A DNA stretch of 64,000 bases from Microbacterium maritypicum (GCF_008868125.1 NZ_WAAQ01000002.1:558001-622000); one strand, 5' to 3'; positions 17,919-31,397 are shown, numbered from the stretch's first letter. Notes: a model not told the origin generated them from the sequence alone. A program made the numbers and translations.

Positions 17919-18884
17919 ATGAGCATCGCCCTCCCGCCCGCCCAGGGCCCTTCGGCAGAGAGCGTCGGCAGCATCGACACCGTCGCGATCGCCCAGGCCG
18001 ATCTGAAGAACGGTTCCGGCGGATTCTGGCGGGACGTGTTCCGTCGCCTCCGTCGCAATCCGACAGCGTGGATCGGCGCGGCCATCGTCGTGGCCTTCCT
18101 GCTCATCGCAGCCCTCGCGCCCCTGCTCGCTCCCTATCCGGAGACGGCGCTGCCGGGTGCGAAGTACATCACGCCCACCTACATCCCGGGTCCGGGAGAG
18201 CTGCCGCAGTTCCCTCTGGGCCTGGACCGCTTCGGCGGCGACGTGCTGTCCAAGCTCATCTGGGGCGCGCAGGCGTCGCTCATGATCGGCGTCATCTCCA
18301 CCGCGATGGGTCTGGTCGGGGGCATGATCCTTGGCCTGCTCGCCGGCACGTTCGGCGGATGGGTGGACACCCTCATCATGCGCATCGTCGACATCATCCT
18401 GTCGGTGCCGAATCTTCTGCTCGCGGTGTCGATCGCCGCGATCCTCGGTCAGACCCCGTTCGCGATCATGATCGCGATCGGGGCATCGCAGGTGCCGATC
18501 TTCGCTCGCCTGCTGCGCGCGTCGATGCTGCAGCAGCGTTCGAGCGACTACGTGCTCTCCGCGCAGACCCTCGGTCTCGGTCGCGGCAAGATCACCATGT
18601 CGCATGTGCTGCCCAACGCCATCGGTCCGGTGATCGTGCAGGGGACCCTGACGCTGGCCACCGCCGTCATCGATGCGGCGGCCCTGTCGTTCCTCGGTCT
18701 CGGCGGCGGACGCCCGGAGACGGCGGAGTGGGGCCGCATGCTCACCTACGCGCAGTCCGAGCTGGCCATCGCGCCGTGGCTCGCCTTCCTCCCCGGTATC
18801 TGCATCGCGGTCACCGCGCTCGGCTTCACCCTGCTGGGTGAGGCGCTGCGCGAGGCGATGGATCCCCGGACGAGGGCACGATGA
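17919..18884 (+). CDS. Oligopeptide ABC transporter permease (DppC type)
   Basis: A 321-residue permease with the usual cytoplasmic N-terminus containing RRLRRNPTAWIGAAIV, a first helix near residue 50, and five more helices after a periplasmic segment with LGLDRFGGDVLSKLIWG. The EAA loop is visible in LSAQTLGLGRGKITMSHVLP. A strong Shine-Dalgarno (AAAGGAGG) precedes the ATG. Its stop overlaps the ATPase start by ATGA. Confidence 0.92.
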   Translation: MSIALPPAQGPSAESVGSIDTVAIAQADLKNGSGGFWRDVFRRLRRNPTAWIGAAIVVAFLLIAALAPLLAPYPETALPGAKYITPTYIPGPGELPQFPLGLDRFGGDVLSKLIWGAQASLMIGVISTAMGLVGGMILGLLAGTFGGWVDTLIMRIVDIILSVPNLLLAVSIAAILGQTPFAIMIAIGASQVPIFARLLRASMLQQRSSDYVLSAQTLGLGRGKITMSHVLPNAIGPVIVQGTLTLATAVIDAAALSFLGLGGGRPETAEWGRMLTYAQSELAIAPWLAFLPGICIAVTALGFTLLGEALREAMDPRTRAR

Positions 18885-20587
18885 ACGCGCGGGAAGACGG
18901 CGCCGTGAGCGCCGCGAAGGAGAAGCAGATGTCGACCGAACCGCTGTTGTCGGTCCAGGGGCTGGCCGTGGACTTCGCCACCATGGACGGTGTCGTGCAC
19001 GCCGTGGAGGGCGTGGACCTCGAGATCCGCCCCGGCGAGACCGTCGCGATCGTGGGGGAGTCCGGCTCGGGCAAGTCCACCACCGCGATGGCGATCATCG
19101 GACTGCTCGCCGGGGGCGGCAAGATCGCCTCCGGCAGCATCCGCCTCGACGGGAAGGAGATCTCGCGCGCGTCGGAGCATGAGATGCGCGCGATCCGCGG
19201 TCGTGACATCGGTCTCGTGCCGCAGGACCCGATGTCCAACCTGAACCCGGTCGCGAAGATCGGCACCCAGGTGGCGGAGACGCTGCTCGCGCACGGCCTC
19301 GCCACACGGCAGAACGTGCAGACCAAGGTGGTCGAGGCCCTGACCGCCGCGGGCCTTCCCGACCCGGCGCGACGTGCGAAGCAGTATCCGCACGAGTTCT
19401 CCGGCGGCATGCGTCAGCGCGCGCTCATCGCGATCGGGCTGGCGTGCAAGCCCCGACTGCTGATCGCCGACGAGCCCACGAGCGCCCTCGACGTCACGGT
19501 GCAGCAGACGATCCTCGACCAGATCGGGCAGATGACTCGCGAGCTGGGAACGGCCGTGCTGCTCATCACACACGACCTGGGGCTCGCGGCAGAGCGTGCG
19601 GAGCGTGTGATCGTTATGCATCGCGGCAAGGTGGTCGAGCAGGGCGATGCCCGGCAGATCCTGGAGGACCCGCAGCATCCGTACACGCAGTCGCTCGTGA
19701 AGGCGGCCCCCTCGGTCGCCGCGGCCCGCCTGCAGCCGGAGGCGTTCCGCGTGCAGGAGAGGGCAGCGGAGGCGAGCACCGTCGCCGAGACGGCTCCCGC
19801 CGACAACATCGTCGAGATCGAGAACCTCACCAAGGTGTATCCGGTGCGCGGACGCGGGGAGGACTTCGTGGCCGTCGACGACGTGTCGCTGGTGATCCCG
19901 CGCGGCGAGACCGTGGCGATCGTGGGCGAGTCCGGCTCGGGCAAGACCACGACGGCACGGATGCTGCTCAAGGTGATCGAGCCGACCAGCGGGCTGATCC
20001 GCTACGAGGGCAAGGACATCGCGTCGCTGACTCGGGCGGAGACGAAGGAGTTCCGGCAGCAGGTGCAGCCGATCTTCCAGGATCCGTACTCGAGCCTGAA
20101 CCCGATGTTCACGATCGAGCGCCTGATCGCCGAACCGTTGGAGTTCTACAAGAGGGGAAGTGGCGCCGACCGACGCAGGCGCGTGCGTCAGCTGCTGGAT
20201 GACGTGGCTCTGCCGCAGTCGATGCTGCGTCGGTACCCGTCCGAGCTGTCCGGTGGGCAGCGGCAGCGCGTCGCGATCGCCCGTGCCCTCGCCCTCTCGC
20301 CCGATCTGATCGTGTGCGACGAACCGGTGTCGGCGCTCGATGTGCTCGTGCAGGACCAGATCCTGAAGCTGCTCGGCGACCTGCAGAGCGAGTACGGGTT
20401 GAGCTATCTGTTCATCTCGCACGACCTCGCGGTGGTGCGACTGATCAGCGACTACGTGTGCGTGATGAAGGACGGCAAGCTCGTCGAGGCCGCCACCTCG
20501 GAGGAGATCTTCACGAACCCCCGCGACCCGTACACCCGGCGTCTGCTGGCGTCGATTCCCGGCAACGAGCTGGGCATCGCCTCCTGA
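18881..20587 (+). CDS. Oligopeptide ABC transporter, fused double ATPase (DppD-DppF type)
   Basis: A 568-residue protein with two complete ABC domains. Domain 1 has GESGSGKSTT, FSGGMRQRALIAIGLA and IADEPTSALDV; domain 2 has GESGSGKTTTARM, LSGGQRQRVAIARALA and CDEPVSALDV. Each is followed by an oligopeptide-transporter C-terminal extension (a DPQHPYTQSL-type block). In many bacteria these are separate DppD and DppF proteins; the fusion gives a fixed heterodimer and is common in actinobacteria. An internal ATG at 18929 is an alternative start, since the first 16 residues are not conserved in character. Confidence 0.93.
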   Translation: MNAREDGAVSAAKEKQMSTEPLLSVQGLAVDFATMDGVVHAVEGVDLEIRPGETVAIVGESGSGKSTTAMAIIGLLAGGGKIASGSIRLDGKEISRASEHEMRAIRGRDIGLVPQDPMSNLNPVAKIGTQVAETLLAHGLATRQNVQTKVVEALTAAGLPDPARRAKQYPHEFSGGMRQRALIAIGLACKPRLLIADEPTSALDVTVQQTILDQIGQMTRELGTAVLLITHDLGLAAERAERVIVMHRGKVVEQGDARQILEDPQHPYTQSLVKAAPSVAAARLQPEAFRVQERAAEASTVAETAPADNIVEIENLTKVYPVRGRGEDFVAVDDVSLVIPRGETVAIVGESGSGKTTTARMLLKVIEPTSGLIRYEGKDIASLTRAETKEFRQQVQPIFQDPYSSLNPMFTIERLIAEPLEFYKRGSGADRRRRVRQLLDDVALPQSMLRRYPSELSGGQRQRVAIARALALSPDLIVCDEPVSALDVLVQDQILKLLGDLQSEYGLSYLFISHDLAVVRLISDYVCVMKDGKLVEAATSEEIFTNPRDPYTRRLLASIPGNELGIAS

Positions 20588-20602
20588 CGACGGTCGTCCG
20601 CC

Positions 20603-20678
20603 GAGACCCACCCCGCTCGTCGAGACCCATCTCCGCAGTCGTCTGCGGGGGTGGGTCTCGACACAGAAGGTGGGTCTC
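20603..20678. repeat. Nested inverted repeat of GAGACCCA
   Basis: Four copies of an 8-bp word are arranged as two direct copies (20603-20610, 20622-20629) followed by two reverse-complement copies (20652-20659, 20671-20678). The inner pair extends into CCGCAG and CTGCGG, giving a strong central stem. It lies just after the oligopeptide transporter operon and before the rpoB promoter. It may terminate that operon, or be a dispersed REP-like element. Confidence 0.75.
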
Positions 20679-20734
20679 GGCGTCCCCGCAGGGGCACTCA
20701 TACCGCAGCTTCCGAGATTGGTCAAGGACTGCGC

Positions 20735-20763
20735 TTGCCATGTCGCAGAATCGTGCGTATAGT
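20735..20763 (+). promoter_or_regulatory. rpoBC promoter
   Basis: TTGCCA and TATAGT are separated by exactly 17 bases, a near-consensus housekeeping sigma promoter. Transcription would begin about 120 bases before rpoB, leaving an untranslated leader with a small hairpin near AGCCCTGCGGGGCT. This is the most canonical promoter visible in the window, as expected for RNA polymerase genes. Confidence 0.85.
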
Positions 20764-20888
20764 AGGTAGTTGCGCTCGCTTCTCCCTGCCCTCATATGGT
20801 GGTCGGCATCTGTTGAGTTCCCGGGCGCACACTCCACCTGACGACAAAGGAATCGAGAAGCCCTGCGGGGCTCACGGAGGTTATTCCC

Positions 20889-24392
<3,504 letters not shown>

Positions 24393-24399
24393 TCCGCAG

Positions 24400-24430
24400 G
24401 TGTGCCCGGGATCCAACTCCCGGGCACACC
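24400..24430 (+). terminator. rpoB-rpoC intercistronic hairpin
   Basis: An 11-bp perfect stem (GGTGTGCCCGG with CCGGGCACACC) and a nine-base loop lie in the 80-bp gap between rpoB and rpoC. No U-tract follows, so it is more likely an RNA-processing or stability element than a full terminator. Confidence 0.6.
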
Positions 24431-24472
24431 CCAGCAGACTTCTCAAAAAGAATTTCCGACACAGGAGAACTA

Positions 24473-27400
24473 GTGCTCGAGTCCACAACTTTCGATGAGC
24501 TTCGCATCGGCCTGGCGACCGCAGACCACATCCGCGCGTGGTCCTACGGCGAGGTCAAGAAGCCCGAAACCATCAACTACCGCACCCTGAAGCCGGAGAA
24601 GGATGGTCTCTTCGGAGAGCAGATCTTCGGCCCGTCCCGCGACTGGGAGTGCGCCTGCGGCAAGTACAAGCGTGTCCGCTTCAAGGGCATCGTCTGCGAG
24701 CGCTGCGGCGTGGAGGTCACCAAGAGCTCCGTCCGTCGTGAGCGCATGGGTCACATCGAGCTCGCCGCTCCCGTCACCCACATCTGGTACTTCAAGGGCG
24801 TGCCCTCGCGTCTGGGCTACCTGCTCGACATGGCGCCGAAGGACCTCGAGAAGGTCATCTACTTCGCCGCCTACATGGTCATCTCGGTCGACGAGGAAGC
24901 TCGTCACCGTGACCTGGGCACGCAGGAGAACAACATCCGTCTCGAGCTGAAGACGCTCGGCGACCGCCGCGATTCCAAGATCGCGGAGCGCCTGGCCAAG
25001 CTGGAGGAGGAGCTCGCCGCTCTCGAGGCGGAGGGTGCCAAGGCCGACGCCAAGAAGAAGGTCAAGGACGCCGCCGAGAAGGAGATGTCGCTCATCCGCA
25101 AGGGTGCCGACGAGGCGATCCTGAAGCTGGAGCGCGTGTGGGAGGACTTCCGCACCCTCGAGGTCGGCGCCCTGCGCCCGGAGGACGACGTCTTCCACGA
25201 GCTGCAGGACCGGTTCGGACAGTACTTCGAGGCCTACATGGGTGCCGAGTCGATCCAGCGCCGCCTTGCGGCCTTCGACCTCGTCGCCGAGGCGGAGAAC
25301 CTGCGTCTGCAGATCTCCGAGGGCAAGGGCCAGCGCAAGATCCGTGCGATCAAGCGCCTCAAGGTCGTCAGCTCGTTCCTCGAGACCGGCATGAGCCCGG
25401 CCGCGATGGTCCTCGACGTCGTCCCGGTGATCCCCCCGGAGCTGCGCCCGATGGTCCAGCTCGACGGTGGACGCTTCGCGACCAGTGACCTGAACGACCT
25501 GTACCGTCGCGTGATCAACCGCAACAACCGTCTTCGTCGTCTGATCGACCTCGGTGCCCCCGAGATCATCGTCAACAACGAGAAGCGCATGCTGCAGGAG
25601 GCCGTCGACGCACTGTTCGACAACGGTCGCCGTGGTCGCCCCGTCACCGGTACCGGCAACCGTGCCCTGAAGTCCCTCAGCGACATGCTGAAGGGTAAGC
25701 AGGGTCGTTTCCGCCAGAACCTGCTCGGAAAGCGTGTCGACTACTCTGGCCGTTCGGTCATCATCGTCGGCCCGCAGCTGAAGCTGCACCAGTGCGGTCT
25801 GCCCAAGCAGATGGCTCTGGAGCTCTTCAAGCCGTTCGTCATCAAGCGCCTGATCGACCTCGGTCACTCGCAGAACATCAAGGCGGCCAAGCGCGCCGTC
25901 GAGCGCACCCGTCCCGAGGTCTGGGACGTGCTCGAGGAGATCATCCGCGAGCGTCCGGTTCTGCTCAACCGTGCACCCACCCTGCACCGTCTGGGCATCC
26001 AGGCGTTCGAGCCTCAGCTCGTCGAGGGCAAGGCCATTCAGCTGCACCCGCTCGTCTGCGCGGCGTTCAACGCCGACTTCGACGGTGACCAGATGGCTGT
26101 CCACCTGCCGCTGTCGGTCGAGGCTCAGGCCGAGGCCCGCGTGCTGATGCTCGCGTCGAACAACATCCTGAAGCCGTCTGACGGTCGTCCGGTCACCCTG
26201 CCTTCGCAGGACATGATCATCGGCCTCCACCACCTGACCACGGTCAAGGAGGGTGCAGCCGGTGAGGGACGTGCGTTCGGTTCTGTGGGCGAGGCGATCC
26301 TGGCCAAGGACGAGGGTTCCCTCGACCTGCAGGCGAAGATCCGCATCCGCATCCCCGGTCTGACCTTCCTCGAGGGCGAAGCTCCCGAGGGCTACGAGCG
26401 TCACGGTCTCGTCGACGCCTCGCTGGGTCAGGCGATCTTCAACGACACGCTGCCCAAGGGCTACCCGTTCGTCCGCGAGCAGGCTGACAAGAACAAGCTG
26501 TCGCAGATCGTCAACAAGCTGGCCGAGGAGTACCCCAAGGTCGAGACGGCTGCGTCGCTGGACCGCATCAAGGACGCCGGTTTCTACTGGGCCACGCGCT
26601 CCGGTGTGACCGTCGCCCTGAGCGACATCCTCACCCCGCCGAACAAGGCGGAGATCGTCGCCGGCTACGAGAAGCAGGCCGCGAAGGTCCAGTCGCAGTA
26701 CGAAAAGGGTCTGACGACCGACTCCGAGCGTCGCCAGGAGCTCATCAAGATCTGGACCGAGGCGACCGACGAGGTTCAGGCCGCCATGAAGGCGAACTTC
26801 CCCGAGGACAACACCATCAACCGCATGGTGTCGTCGGGTGCTCGTGGTAACTGGCTGCAGATCCGGAACATCGCCGGTATGCGTGGTCTGGTGAACAACC
26901 CCAAGGGTGAGATCATCCCGCGTCCGATCATCTCCTCGTACCGCGAGGGTCTGTCGGTTGCGGAGTACTTCATCGCGACGCACGGTACCCGTAAGGGTCT
27001 GGCCGACACCGCTCTGCGTACCGCCGACTCGGGTTACCTGACCCGTCGTCTGGTGGACGTCTCGCAGGACGTCATCATCCGCGAAGAGGACTGTGGCACG
27101 TCGAAGGGCCTCGAGCTCCCGATCGCCGCTCCGAACTCGCAGGGTGAGCTCGTGCGCGACGCGAACGTCGAGAACTCGGTGTTCGCTCGTACGCTGGCCT
27201 CCGACGTCGTGAACGAGTCGGGCGAGGTTCTCGCCTCGGCCGGCGACGACGTGGGTGATGTGCTGATCGACAAGCTCGTCGGACTCGGTGTCGAGAGCAT
27301 CAAGGTGCGCTCGGTCCTGACCTGCGACTCCGCTGTCGGTGTCTGCGCGCAGTGCTACGGCCGTTCGCTCGCGACCGGCAAGACGGTCGACATCGGAGAG

Positions 27401-28348
27401 GCCGTCGGCATCATCGCGGCCCAGTCGATCGGTGAGCCCGGTACCCAGCTGACGATGCGTACCTTCCACACGGGTGGTTCGGCATCGGCGGATGACATCA
27501 CGCAGGGTCTTCCCCGTGTGCAGGAGCTCTTCGAGGCGCGTACCCCCAAGGGCGCGTCGCCGATCGCCGAGGCTGATGGCCGCATCACGATCGACGAGAC
27601 CGACAAGGGCAAGAAGGTCATCCTCACGCCCGACAGCGGTGACGAGCCGGTCATCTACCCGGTGCTGAAGCGTGCGACGCTTCTCGTCGAGGACGGGCAG
27701 CACGTCACGGTCGGTCAGCCGATCCTGGTGGGCACGCTCGACCCCAAGGAGATCATGCGCGTCATGGGTGCTCGCGAGGTGCAGCGTTACCTCGTCGGCG
27801 GCGTCCAGGGCGTGTACCGCTCGCAGGGTGTGCCGATCCACGACAAGCACATCGAGGTCATCGTCCGTCAGATGCTCCGCAAGGTCACCGTCGTCGATCA
27901 CGCCGACACGAACCTGCTGCCGGGTGAGATGGTCGATCTCAAGCGCTACCAGTCGATCAACCGCGAGACAGTGGCAGAGGGCAAGCGCCCCGCGTCGGGC
28001 CGTCCGGAGCTGATGGGTATCACGAAGGCGTCGCTCGCGACCGAGTCGTGGCTGTCGGCCGCCTCCTTCCAGGAGACGACCCGCGTGCTCACCGAGGCTG
28101 CGATGCAGGGCAAGCGTGACCCGCTGGTCGGTCTCAAGGAGAACGTCATCATCGGTAAGCTCATCCCGGCCGGAACCGGTCTCTCGAAGTACCGCGACGT
28201 CACGGTCGAGGCCACCGAGGAAGCCAAGAGCGAGCGCTACCCGAACCGGATCTTCGCATCCGACGGCGCGTACGCTGACGGTGACTTCGGCTACGTCGAC
28301 TTCGACGCGTTCTCGACGGACGACATCACCCCCGGCACTTATAACTGA
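24473..28348 (+). CDS. rpoC: DNA-directed RNA polymerase beta-prime subunit
   Basis: A 1291-residue beta-prime subunit. The N-terminal zinc-binding cysteines are in [10 protein letters not shown] and [10 protein letters not shown]. The catalytic magnesium motif is [12 protein letters not shown] near residue 535. The trigger-loop and bridge-helix region include [17 protein letters not shown]. The start is GTG, with AGGAGAA upstream. It is cotranscribed with rpoB. Confidence 0.98.
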   Translation: MLESTTFDELRIGLATADHIRAWSYGEVKKPETINYRTLKPEKDGLFGEQIFGPSRDWECACGKYKRVRFKGIVCERCGVEVTKSSVRRERMGHIELAAPVTHIWYFKGVPSRLGYLLDMAPKDLEKVIYFAAYMVISVDEEARHRDLGTQENNIRLELKTLGDRRDSKIAERLAKLEEELAALEAEGAKADAKKKVKDAAEKEMSLIRKGADEAILKLERVWEDFRTLEVGALRPEDDVFHELQDRFGQYFEAYMGAESIQRRLAAFDLVAEAENLRLQISEGKGQRKIRAIKRLKVVSSFLETGMSPAAMVLDVVPVIPPELRPMVQLDGGRFATSDLNDLYRRVINRNNRLRRLIDLGAPEIIVNNEKRMLQEAVDALFDNGRRGRPVTGTGNRALKSLSDMLKGKQGRFRQNLLGKRVDYSGRSVIIVGPQLKLHQCGLPKQMALELFKPFVIKRLIDLGHSQNIKAAKRAVERTRPEVWDVLEEIIRERPVLLNRAPTLHRLGIQAFEPQLVEGKAIQLHPLVCAAFNADFDGDQMAVHLPLSVEAQAEARVLMLASNNILKPSDGRPVTLPSQDMIIGLHHLTTVKEGAAGEGRAFGSVGEAILAKDEGSLDLQAKIRIRIPGLTFLEGEAPEGYERHGLVDASLGQAIFNDTLPKGYPFVREQADKNKLSQIVNKLAEEYPKVETAASLDRIKDAGFYWATRSGVTVALSDILTPPNKAEIVAGYEKQAAKVQSQYEKGLTTDSERRQELIKIWTEATDEVQAAMKANFPEDNTINRMVSSGARGNWLQIRNIAGMRGLVNNPKGEIIPRPIISSYREGLSVAEYFIATHGTRKGLADTALRTADSGYLTRRLVDVSQDVIIREEDCGTSKGLELPIAAPNSQGELVRDANVENSVFARTLASDVVNESGEVLASAGDDVGDVLIDKLVGLGVESIKVRSVLTCDSAVGVCAQCYGRSLATGKTVDIGEAVGIIAAQSIGEPGTQLTMRTFHTGGSASADDITQGLPRVQELFEARTPKGASPIAEADGRITIDETDKGKKVILTPDSGDEPVIYPVLKRATLLVEDGQHVTVGQPILVGTLDPKEIMRVMGAREVQRYLVGGVQGVYRSQGVPIHDKHIEVIVRQMLRKVTVVDHADTNLLPGEMVDLKRYQSINRETVAEGKRPASGRPELMGITKASLATESWLSAASFQETTRVLTEAAMQGKRDPLVGLKENVIIGKLIPAGTGLSKYRDVTVEATEEAKSERYPNRIFASDGAYADGDFGYVDFDAFSTDDITPGTYN

Positions 28349-28363
28349 GTGCTGAGTGACTGA

Positions 28364-28397
28364 GAAGGCCCCAGGCGATTCGCCTGGGGCCTTCTTC
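28364..28397 (+). terminator. rpoBC terminator
   Basis: A 14-bp perfect stem (GAAGGCCCCAGGCG and its complement) with a three-base loop, followed by CTTCTTCG, lies 16 bases after the rpoC stop. It can also serve the lipoprotein gene converging from the right. Confidence 0.9.
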
Positions 28398-28446
28398 GTG
28401 CCCTGGTGCAGTCGCGTGGTGCCTGGCAGCCGCGCGGTGGACGAGG

Positions 28447-29034
28447 TCAGCCGAAGATGTGCTCCACGATGCTCGAGGTGTACCCGCTCGGCGCCAGGTT
28501 CGAGTAGCGCGTGTCGATGAGCACATCCTCCCGCCAGAAGAGGGTGCGGCCGTCGGTCACCGGGTACTGCGCATTGGGCCAGGTCTTCTCGCAGCGCGTG
28601 CCGCCGTCCGGGGTGAAGCAGGAGAAGCCCTCATCGTTCGCGAGAGCGTTCAACATGTCGAGCGCGGGTCCGCGGTTCATCCGGGAGATCGTGGTCGTGA
28701 GACCGGTCGTGTCGGCGCCCGGGTCGGCCCAGATGCACGTCAGAGTGCCGTCGGAGCCCACACCGGAAGGGCCGAAGGCGGCGTCGTTGAGCGGTGTCTC
28801 CCCGAGTTCGGCCAGGACGGCGTCCGACAGGATCGCACGGCAGTCGGTCGGGAGCGCGACGGGTGCGCTGGTCGGCGTGGGGCTGGGCGACGGCGAGCCG
28901 GTCTGCTCGGGGTCGGCCGTCTCGCTCCCTGCCGGGCTCGGCGAAGCGCTCGCGCCGCCCGTCTGCGGGGTGCAGGCGGTCAGTGCGACGAGGAGGAGGA
29001 GTGCCGCGGCAGCGCCGGTGAGTCGGGGCTTCAT
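28447..29034 (-). CDS. Hypothetical lipoprotein
   Basis: A 195-residue lipoprotein with signal peptide and lipobox (LVALTAC), then a Ser/Pro/Thr-rich linker of about 40 residues. A globular domain follows with four cysteines (CRAIL, CIWAD, CFTPD, CEKTW) that could form two disulfides. Lipoproteins of this shape are common in actinobacteria and generally of unknown role. The ATG was chosen for the signal peptide and for TACGGT six bases upstream. Confidence 0.8.
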   Translation of the reverse strand: MKPRLTGAAAALLLLVALTACTPQTGGASASPSPAGSETADPEQTGSPSPSPTPTSAPVALPTDCRAILSDAVLAELGETPLNDAAFGPSGVGSDGTLTCIWADPGADTTGLTTTISRMNRGPALDMLNALANDEGFSCFTPDGGTRCEKTWPNAQYPVTDGRTLFWREDVLIDTRYSNLAPSGYTSSIVEHIFG

Positions 29035-29120
29035 GGCCACACCGTACTGCGCATCGGTGTCGGGATGGCAGAGGATCGCGGTGTTGCCGTCGGCTCCCCG
29101 TGCCGCGATAGTGTCGGCGG

Positions 29121-30050
29121 GTGAGCAACCAGACTTCTTCCGCCGGTTCCGTGGTCGTGATCGGCGATGCCTTGATCGATGAGATCCGCGACGATTCGGG
29201 GGTGCGCGAGCTCGTCGGCGGTGCCGCACTCAACGTCGCCGTCGGACTGCGGCGCCTGGGAGTCGTGACGACGCTGATCGCGATGGTGGGAGATGACGAG
29301 GCCGGCGCGCACATCCGCGAGTACCTTTCCGACCACGGCGTGCGGCTCATCGGGAGCGAGGCGCCGCTCGGTTCCTCTCGGGCGATCGTGCAGCGGGCGG
29401 CGAACGGTGAGCCGCAGTACGTCTTCAACGATGCCGCACAGAAGCGCAGCATCCGGTACTCCGACGAGGCTCGACAGGCGATCGCCGACGCTGGGCTCGT
29501 CGCGATCAGCTGCTTCCCCTTCGACGTGCCGGTCGAGGTCGACGCCCTGACCGATGCCCTGGGGGACGCGCGCGTTGCCGTCGACCCCAACCCGCGCACC
29601 GGAATGCTCAGCGACCGTGAGGAGTTCGTCCGCGGCTTCGAGCGGCTCGCGGCTTCGGCCGCCATCGTCAAGGTCGGCGCGGATGACGCGACGATCCTCT
29701 ACGACGGCGACCTCGACGCCCTGCGCGCCCGTCTGCGGGCCCTCGGCGCTGCTGCCGTCCTCGCGACCGCGGGTGCCGACGGCGCCACCATCGATGCGGA
29801 TGCCGGCATCGTCTCGGCTCCCATCGCGCAGCTTCCCGGTGTCGTGATCGACACCGTCGGCGCGGGGGACGCGACTCTCGCGGCGGTTTCGGAGGGCCTG
29901 GTCACAGCGTCTCCGTCCGACCTGGGGGAGTGGCGTGCACTGCTGCTGCGCGCGATGGACGTCGCCGCCGCGACCTGTCGCGCCGAGGGTGGTCTGCTGC
30001 GGACACCCGAGTCGCTGGAGGACTCCAGGCGCGGCGCGAACGGCAGCTGA
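29121..30050 (+). CDS. PfkB-family carbohydrate kinase
   Basis: A 309-residue ribokinase-like kinase. The N-terminal block is VVIGDALIDEI with LVGGAALNVAVGLRRLG. The catalytic motif is VIDTVGAGDATLAAVSEGL. Length and motif spacing fit fructokinase or ribokinase types, but the sugar cannot be assigned. The GTG start has TAGTGT six bases before it, consistent with leaderless transcription. It stands alone between the rpoBC lipoprotein gene and tRNA-Tyr. Confidence 0.88.
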   Translation: MSNQTSSAGSVVVIGDALIDEIRDDSGVRELVGGAALNVAVGLRRLGVVTTLIAMVGDDEAGAHIREYLSDHGVRLIGSEAPLGSSRAIVQRAANGEPQYVFNDAAQKRSIRYSDEARQAIADAGLVAISCFPFDVPVEVDALTDALGDARVAVDPNPRTGMLSDREEFVRGFERLAASAAIVKVGADDATILYDGDLDALRARLRALGAAAVLATAGADGATIDADAGIVSAPIAQLPGVVIDTVGAGDATLAAVSEGLVTASPSDLGEWRALLLRAMDVAAATCRAEGGLLRTPESLEDSRRGANGS

Positions 30051-30136
30051 CCGTTCGATTTCTTGCACCCGCCTCCGGCAGGTATGCTTGTCTCTCGTGC
30101 CCCCGGTTGGCTGTCCAAGTCGGACGGGTGCGCTCT

Positions 30137-30218
30137 GGCGAGTTACCCAAGCGGCCAAAGGGATCTGACTGTAAATCAGACTGCTCAGCATTCGGGGGTT
30201 CGAATCCCTCACTCGCCA
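30137..30218 (+). tRNA. tRNA-Tyr (GTA)
   Basis: A class II tRNA with acceptor arms GGCGAGT and ACTCGCC, an anticodon arm with loop reading CTGTAAA (anticodon GTA), a long variable arm and a TTCGAAT T-loop. CCA is encoded directly after the discriminator A (30219-30221). Confidence 0.96.
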
Positions 30219-30249
30219 CCACCACATCCGCGGAACGCCGCGGAACTCG

Positions 30250-30278
30250 AAGGCCCACGCGATTACCGCGGGGGCCTT
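30250..30278 (+). terminator. tRNA-Tyr terminator
   Basis: A 12-bp stem (AAGGCCCACGCG against CGCGGGGGCCTT, one mismatch) with loop ATTAC, followed by CTCTCG. Its right arm is the start of direct repeat A; a degenerate half of it reappears at the far repeat near 37795. Confidence 0.8.
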
Positions 30279-30405
30279 CTCTCGTCACCGTGGCCCTCAC
30301 CAGAATCGGGTGGCCACATGCCACCGAAGACTTGCGCTCGCCCCGACCTCCGAGATCGTTCGTGAGCGCGCCCGCGGGTTGGTATGTCGACGATAAGGGT
30401 GCGAC
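30277..30405 (+). repeat. Direct repeat A (left boundary of accessory island)
   Basis: The first 26 bp (30277-30302) match 37803-37828 exactly, and 30343-30405 matches 37862-37924 at 61 of 63 positions. The repeat covers the tRNA-Tyr terminator edge and the 5' end of a DUF2510 gene. Together the two copies bracket about 7.4 kb of accessory genes. Confidence 0.9.
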
Positions 30406-30586
30406 CCGGTGGTGGGACGGTTCCCGGTGGGGTGAGGACTCTTCGGTCGCAGCGCCATCGACGGAGTTCCCCTCGGTCCCGGAGGGGACGAGCACGACCA
30501 CGGTGTGGGTGTGGCCGGGTGTCGCTGGCTTCACGGATCCAGTCGCGCAATTGCGAGATCCGTCGGCCGCACGGCGAGTCGGATAG
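30362..30586 (+). CDS. DUF2510-domain small protein
   Basis: A 74-residue reading frame starting GTG at the position shared with the far repeat. It begins SAPAGWYVDDKGATRWWDGS, the tryptophan-rich DUF2510 signature usually found at the N-terminus of longer actinobacterial membrane proteins. The usual transmembrane remainder is missing, so this is probably a truncated gene rather than a complete one. It lies inside direct repeat A. Confidence 0.55.
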   Translation: MSAPAGWYVDDKGATRWWDGSRWGEDSSVAAPSTEFPSVPEGTSTTTVWVWPGVAGFTDPVAQLRDPSAARRVG

Positions 30587-31004
30587 ACGCGCGGCAAGCT
30601 CCCGCTGCGCGACTGGGTGGTGTCGGTGGAGAAGAACTCACTGCTCGGATGTCAGACTCTCGAGCCCCGCTGAGCGGCATACGTCGATGGAGTGGTGTTT
30701 GCGCGAGACGGAAAATCCTGACAGACATTTTTCTGATCGACGCGACAGGCGCAAAGAGAAGCGGTGACGGCGGCTGCGGCGACGGCAGCACGGCGCCCGC
30801 TCATCGTCCGCATTTGGCCGCAGGAATACGCCGAAGTGAGGGCAGGAAAGATGTGTGTCAGGTGTTCCTTGTGCCTGCAAAAGGCCACCACCGTGTCCTC
30901 CGAAAGGGGGACAGACACTCCGAAACGCTGTCTTTCACACTCAGGGGGAACCGAGGTGAAACTGGTCAATACTGATCCAGGCCTCGCATCCATGAGGAGA
31001 GAAA
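30587..31004 (+). other. Non-coding control region of the island
   Basis: No convincing gene is seen in these 418 bases. They contain the word GTGTGTCAGG (30853-30862), which recurs on the opposite strand upstream of the second secreted-protein gene. They also contain GGAACC at about 30949 followed 16 bases later by an AT-rich hexamer (compatible with an ECF promoter), and a strong GAGGAGAG ribosome site before the next gene. Confidence 0.45.
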
Positions 31005-31397
31005 ATGAAGTTGAGCACGAAGAAGCGCTTGGCGAAGTTCGCCGCCGCGACGGCAGTGTCCGCCGCCCTGATCGTCACGCCGTCGGTTGCGGCGATGGCC
31101 GACGCCACGGCGACGTACACGACAGGCGGCCAGGCGCGCGCCACCGCGTACTGGAATGCATCCTCGGACACGATGTCCAGCACCGACCGTTACAACGACG
31201 GGTGGGGCTCCCGCACCGCGTACAACCTCCGTGGCAATACCAGCAACCAGTACGTTGACAACATCAAGGGCGCCGGCACGACCGAGTCGCGCACCCTGTG
31301 GGTGCTTCCTGGCTGGGAGTTCCGCGTCCAGGCGTGCTCCATCAACAACGGCACGCAGCTCGGCTGCGGGTCCTGGTCGGGCTTCTCGGGAGTCTGA
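31005..31397 (+). CDS. Small secreted protein of unknown family
   Basis: A 130-residue protein with a classical Sec signal peptide: a basic start (MKLSTKKRLAKF), a hydrophobic core and a predicted cut near VAAMADA. The mature part is about 98 residues, rich in Gly, Ser, Thr, Asn and aromatic residues, with exactly two cysteines (QACSINNGTQLGCGSW) that could form one disulfide and no charge bias. I do not recognise the family. A strong Shine-Dalgarno site and a hairpin right after the gene suggest high expression relative to the following exporter genes. The layout resembles a bacteriocin or secreted effector ahead of its dedicated transporter, but toxicity is only inferred. Confidence 0.8.
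   Translation: MKLSTKKRLAKFAAATAVSAALIVTPSVAAMADATATYTTGGQARATAYWNASSDTMSSTDRYNDGWGSRTAYNLRGNTSNQYVDNIKGAGTTESRTLWVLPGWEFRVQACSINNGTQLGCGSWSGFSGV

Noticed and set aside
15128-18106. A 992-codon open frame on the minus strand
   Set aside because: It is antisense to the oligopeptide-binding protein and permease genes, whose family motifs are clear. Its residues are Arg/Gly/Asp-rich, as expected from GC-rich antisense reading.
24470-27901. A 1143-codon open frame on the minus strand
   Set aside because: It is antisense to rpoC, with the same explanation.
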